Below, piece by piece: positions 39,908-42,460 of a stretch of DNA of 42,460 nt. The translations under genes were made by a program, and so were the position numbers. How positions within the stretch are numbered: position 1 is the first letter of the stretch; every line of letters starts with the position of its first letter. A model generated the notes under the pieces. It saw only the letters and a program-made list of their open reading frames with translations. It made no database searches and was not told the origin of the DNA. The DNA comes from Myxacorys almedinensis A (lineage in GTDB: Bacteria > Cyanobacteriota > Cyanobacteriia > Leptolyngbyales > Leptolyngbyaceae): positions 1 to 42,460 of the forward strand of contig NZ_WVIE01000033.1 of NCBI RefSeq assembly GCF_010091945.1, in the 5' to 3' direction.

Positions 39908-42211
39908 CTACAAATTATTTTTTTGATGCCACGCTCTCGTTAGTTTAATCTCGTCCCAGCCATAGCCCTCACCCAAGGCGGCGCGAATATCTGTCAGCGA
40001 TCCATCCCCCACCGTTTGAATGGCGTCGATAATTTTCTGCTGGCGATCGCGGGGCACTAAACGATCAAGATCAACCGCGTAGCCCATACTTACAAGGTCA
40101 GCAAGATGCGTCATCACCGTGGTCAAGCGCAGGGTTCTCTGCTCTGCAATGTCAGCAGGTTTTGTGCCTTGCTGAAACAGTTCGAGCGTATAGAGTTGAG
40201 TATAGGTTGCTTCGTCGGCACTGGGCAAAACCACCGGAGCATCGAGCTTGATCACCCTTGGAGCCGGAGCGGAATCGGGTTGAACAGTCAGCCCTTTTTC
40301 TTCGCGAAACGCTCGGATTTCCGCCAAAAAGGCATCGCCATACTGGGCAACTTTGCGCGTACCCACCCCTGAAATTGCCAGAAACTGATCGCGATTTTGA
40401 GGTTGCCGCTGCGCCATGAGCCGCAAACTTGCATTCGAGAAAACAACATAGGGTGGCACCGATTGTTCATCAGCTAGGCGTTTGCGTAAGTGTTGTAAAC
40501 GATTGAACAGTTCTTCCGATTCTTCTGTATCTGATGGTAGCGTTTCCGTTGCAATTGGCGTTGGCTTAAGTTTGTCTACAGCAATCTGAACCGTTCGTTG
40601 ACCGCGTAAGATCTCCCAACTTAACTCATTCAACAGTAGGACTGAGTAACCATCGGTTGCTTCATCGATCAGGCGTTGGTGAACCAGCGATCGCGCTAAA
40701 AGTCTCCAGTCGTCGGGGGTGCGATCGCGCCCAATTCCATAGGTTGAAAGCTGGTCGTGCCCATTTTTCAAAATTCGCTCTGCCCGCGAACCACGCAGCA
40801 CATCGATGGTGTAGCCAATCCCAAACTGCTGATTTTTCTGGGCAAAACGCGCCACACACGACAGAAATTTCTGCGCCTCCACCGTCCAATCTTCCGTCGG
40901 TTTGGGATATTTGCAGTTATCACAATTGTTGCACTGTCCTGGAAACTCTTCCCCAAAATAAGACAACTGAATCGTCCGCCGACAATCGGTGGCTTCTGCA
41001 TAGTTGATCATTCGGCGCAATTGCTGCATTGATTTGCGCTGCTCTTCTTCCAGTGGCTCTCCGGTAGTTGGGTCAACTTTCTGGTTGATAATATATTCGA
41101 TCGTTTTAATGTCTGCAAGACTGTAATATAACGTGCATTGGGCGGGTTCACTATCTCGTCCGGCTCGACCTGATTCTTGATAATATCCTTCAATATTTTT
41201 AGCAATATCGTAATGAATCACAAATCTAACATCGGGCTTGTTGATTCCCATTCCAAACGCAACCGTAGCCACAATCACTCGCACATCATCTCGAATAAAT
41301 CGCCTTTGATTTTCTGTTCGGGTTTCTGCATTTAGCCCAGCATGATAGGGAAGCGCTGCAATTCCTTCATGCCTTAGCTTTGCTGCTAGTTCATCAACCT
41401 TTTTACGGCTGAGGCAGTAGACAATTCCTGCCCCCGGTGTATCTTTAATTTGTTTGACTAATTCTTGATAGGCTGTCTTTCCTTTCGGACGCACTTCATA
41501 ATATAAGTTTGGGCGATTAAAACTTGACACAAGAACAGTGGGTTCTCGTAACTGAAGTTGCTTGATAATATCGTCGCGGACTCGCTCAGTGGCGGTTGCC
41601 GTTAGCCCCATAATAGGAACTGTTGGGCAGTGCGATCGCAGGCAAGACAACTGCCGATATTCAGGGCGAAAATCATGTCCCCATTCCGAAACGCAATGCG
41701 CCTCATCAATCGTGATCGACGAAATGCCCACGCGATCGCGGATATGCGGCAAAACAGCATTGATAAAATCTTCGCTAAGCAACCGTTCGGGCGCAACGTA
41801 GAGCAGCTTGATCCGCCCTTCCATCACCGCTCGACCCCGCGATCGCCGTTCTTCTACCGTTAGGCTGCTGTTTAAAAACGTGGCGGCAATCCCGTTATCA
41901 CGCAACAGGTCTACCTGATCTTGCATCAGCGCAATCAAGGGAGAGACCACAATCATTAAGCCGGGTCTCAGCAATGCGGGAAGCTGAAAACACAGTGACT
42001 TGCCGCCCCCAGTTGGCATGATTACTAGCTGATCGCGGTTGTTTAACGCCTGCTCAATCACCTCACGCTGACCCGGACGAAAGCTATCGTAGCCAAAATA
42101 ATGTTTGAGGGCTTGCTCTAGCGAGACAAATTCAGGGGCAGGTGCTTCGCTGTTCCCTCTAAAGGGGATTGCATGGCGAGAGTCCTCTGGAGTCGAAAGG
42201 CTGGAAGTCAT
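39908..42211 (-). CDS. recQ: ATP-dependent DNA helicase RecQ
   Basis: 767-residue 3'-5' DNA helicase for recombination and replication-fork repair. Helicase motifs are complete: Walker A MPTGGGKSLCFQLPALL (K71), DEAH (169-172 in TIDEAHCVSEWGHDFRPEY), TATATERVRDDI, VATVAFGMGINKPDVRFVIH and QESGRAGRDSEP. A zinc-binding/RQC region follows (CRRTIQLSYFGEEFPGQCNNCDNC, about 400-423), then an HRDC domain (about 560-635, YVVFSNASLRLMAQRQP) and a C-terminal helix-turn-helix (EQRTLRLTTVMTHLADLV) as in bacterial RecQ with an extra tail. Longer than E. coli RecQ (about 610) because of that tail. Confidence 0.96.
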   Translation of the reverse strand: MTSSLSTPEDSRHAIPFRGNSEAPAPEFVSLEQALKHYFGYDSFRPGQREVIEQALNNRDQLVIMPTGGGKSLCFQLPALLRPGLMIVVSPLIALMQDQVDLLRDNGIAATFLNSSLTVEERRSRGRAVMEGRIKLLYVAPERLLSEDFINAVLPHIRDRVGISSITIDEAHCVSEWGHDFRPEYRQLSCLRSHCPTVPIMGLTATATERVRDDIIKQLQLREPTVLVSSFNRPNLYYEVRPKGKTAYQELVKQIKDTPGAGIVYCLSRKKVDELAAKLRHEGIAALPYHAGLNAETRTENQRRFIRDDVRVIVATVAFGMGINKPDVRFVIHYDIAKNIEGYYQESGRAGRDSEPAQCTLYYSLADIKTIEYIINQKVDPTTGEPLEEEQRKSMQQLRRMINYAEATDCRRTIQLSYFGEEFPGQCNNCDNCKYPKPTEDWTVEAQKFLSCVARFAQKNQQFGIGYTIDVLRGSRAERILKNGHDQLSTYGIGRDRTPDDWRLLARSLVHQRLIDEATDGYSVLLLNELSWEILRGQRTVQIAVDKLKPTPIATETLPSDTEESEELFNRLQHLRKRLADEQSVPPYVVFSNASLRLMAQRQPQNRDQFLAISGVGTRKVAQYGDAFLAEIRAFREEKGLTVQPDSAPAPRVIKLDAPVVLPSADEATYTQLYTLELFQQGTKPADIAEQRTLRLTTVMTHLADLVSMGYAVDLDRLVPRDRQQKIIDAIQTVGDGSLTDIRAALGEGYGWDEIKLTRAWHQKNNL

Positions 42212-42460
42212 TAATCGTCCTTGTAAAGCACTGCCAATGGTAGAGTGCCGTAGCCAGTTGAATGCACTTTATTTTAAAGCGTGTAGAGCCAGATGAGAGC
42301 GTAAAAATTAGCGAGACGACTTTTCACATGTCGTCCCCCACCACCTAACTTGCTTGTGGAAAAAACTAGCCAGCGATAATAAGTTAACCTGAGTTCGGGA
42401 TAAGGAAGGGGCAAAACAGATAGGGTGAAAGTGCTAACTTCTCATCCATCTGAAATTACC

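Overview
The window reads as ordinary chromosome of a filamentous-type cyanobacterium, probably in the Leptolyngbya-like part of the tree (the genus is an inference). Evidence: HIP1 octamers (GCGATCGC) occur throughout genes and spacers; photosynthesis genes ndhD and ycf3 are present; and many small proteins have the look of cyanobacteria-only families (DUF3181, DUF3352, YlqD-like, the 88-residue protein at 28842). I see no phage, IS transposase, CRISPR array, rRNA or tRNA.

Layout. 1-10.9 kb is housekeeping: ndhD, a GT2 glycosyltransferase, cobU, RNase Z (TTG start), a SpoIID-domain protein, a membrane protein that also seems to occur in plastids, ycf3 and gatC. 11.1-12.8 kb holds an arsenosugar pair (radical SAM arsS plus an AhpD-like protein). 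12.9-13.5 kb is a secreted pentapeptide-repeat protein. 13.5-22.8 kb is the most interesting block: nine co-oriented minus-strand genes forming a Nit1C-type nitrilase cluster (MSMEG_0565 to MSMEG_0572 / Sll0783 to Sll0787 families), headed by a GAF-LuxR regulator. 23.5-42.2 kb returns to housekeeping: GH57/DUF3536 protein, ribD, DUF362 and DUF429 proteins, pyruvate dehydrogenase E2, an acyl-ACP/CoA synthetase, a DUF427 protein, a DUF3352-TPR protein and recQ.

How the Nit1C block works together. In transcription order: regulator, flavin-dependent oxidoreductase (nitH), MSMEG_0572-family protein (nitB), nitrilase (nitC), radical SAM (nitD), GNAT (nitE), PurM/AIR-synthase-like (nitF), glycosyltransferase, MSMEG_0570-family protein. 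The last six are tightly packed (overlaps or gaps of a few bases, except 91 bases between nitC and nitD). nitH and nitB each have an NtcA-type promoter (GTA-N8-TAC, 23 bases, TACGCT, 28 bases, ATG) with identical spacing, which ties them to nitrogen limitation and fixes both start codons. A 151-bp MITE-like element sits between nitB and nitC; a second copy lies at 33.4 kb.

The DNA also carries at least ten short, perfect or near-perfect tandem duplications (9-23 bp units), mostly in spacers but twice in frame inside genes.
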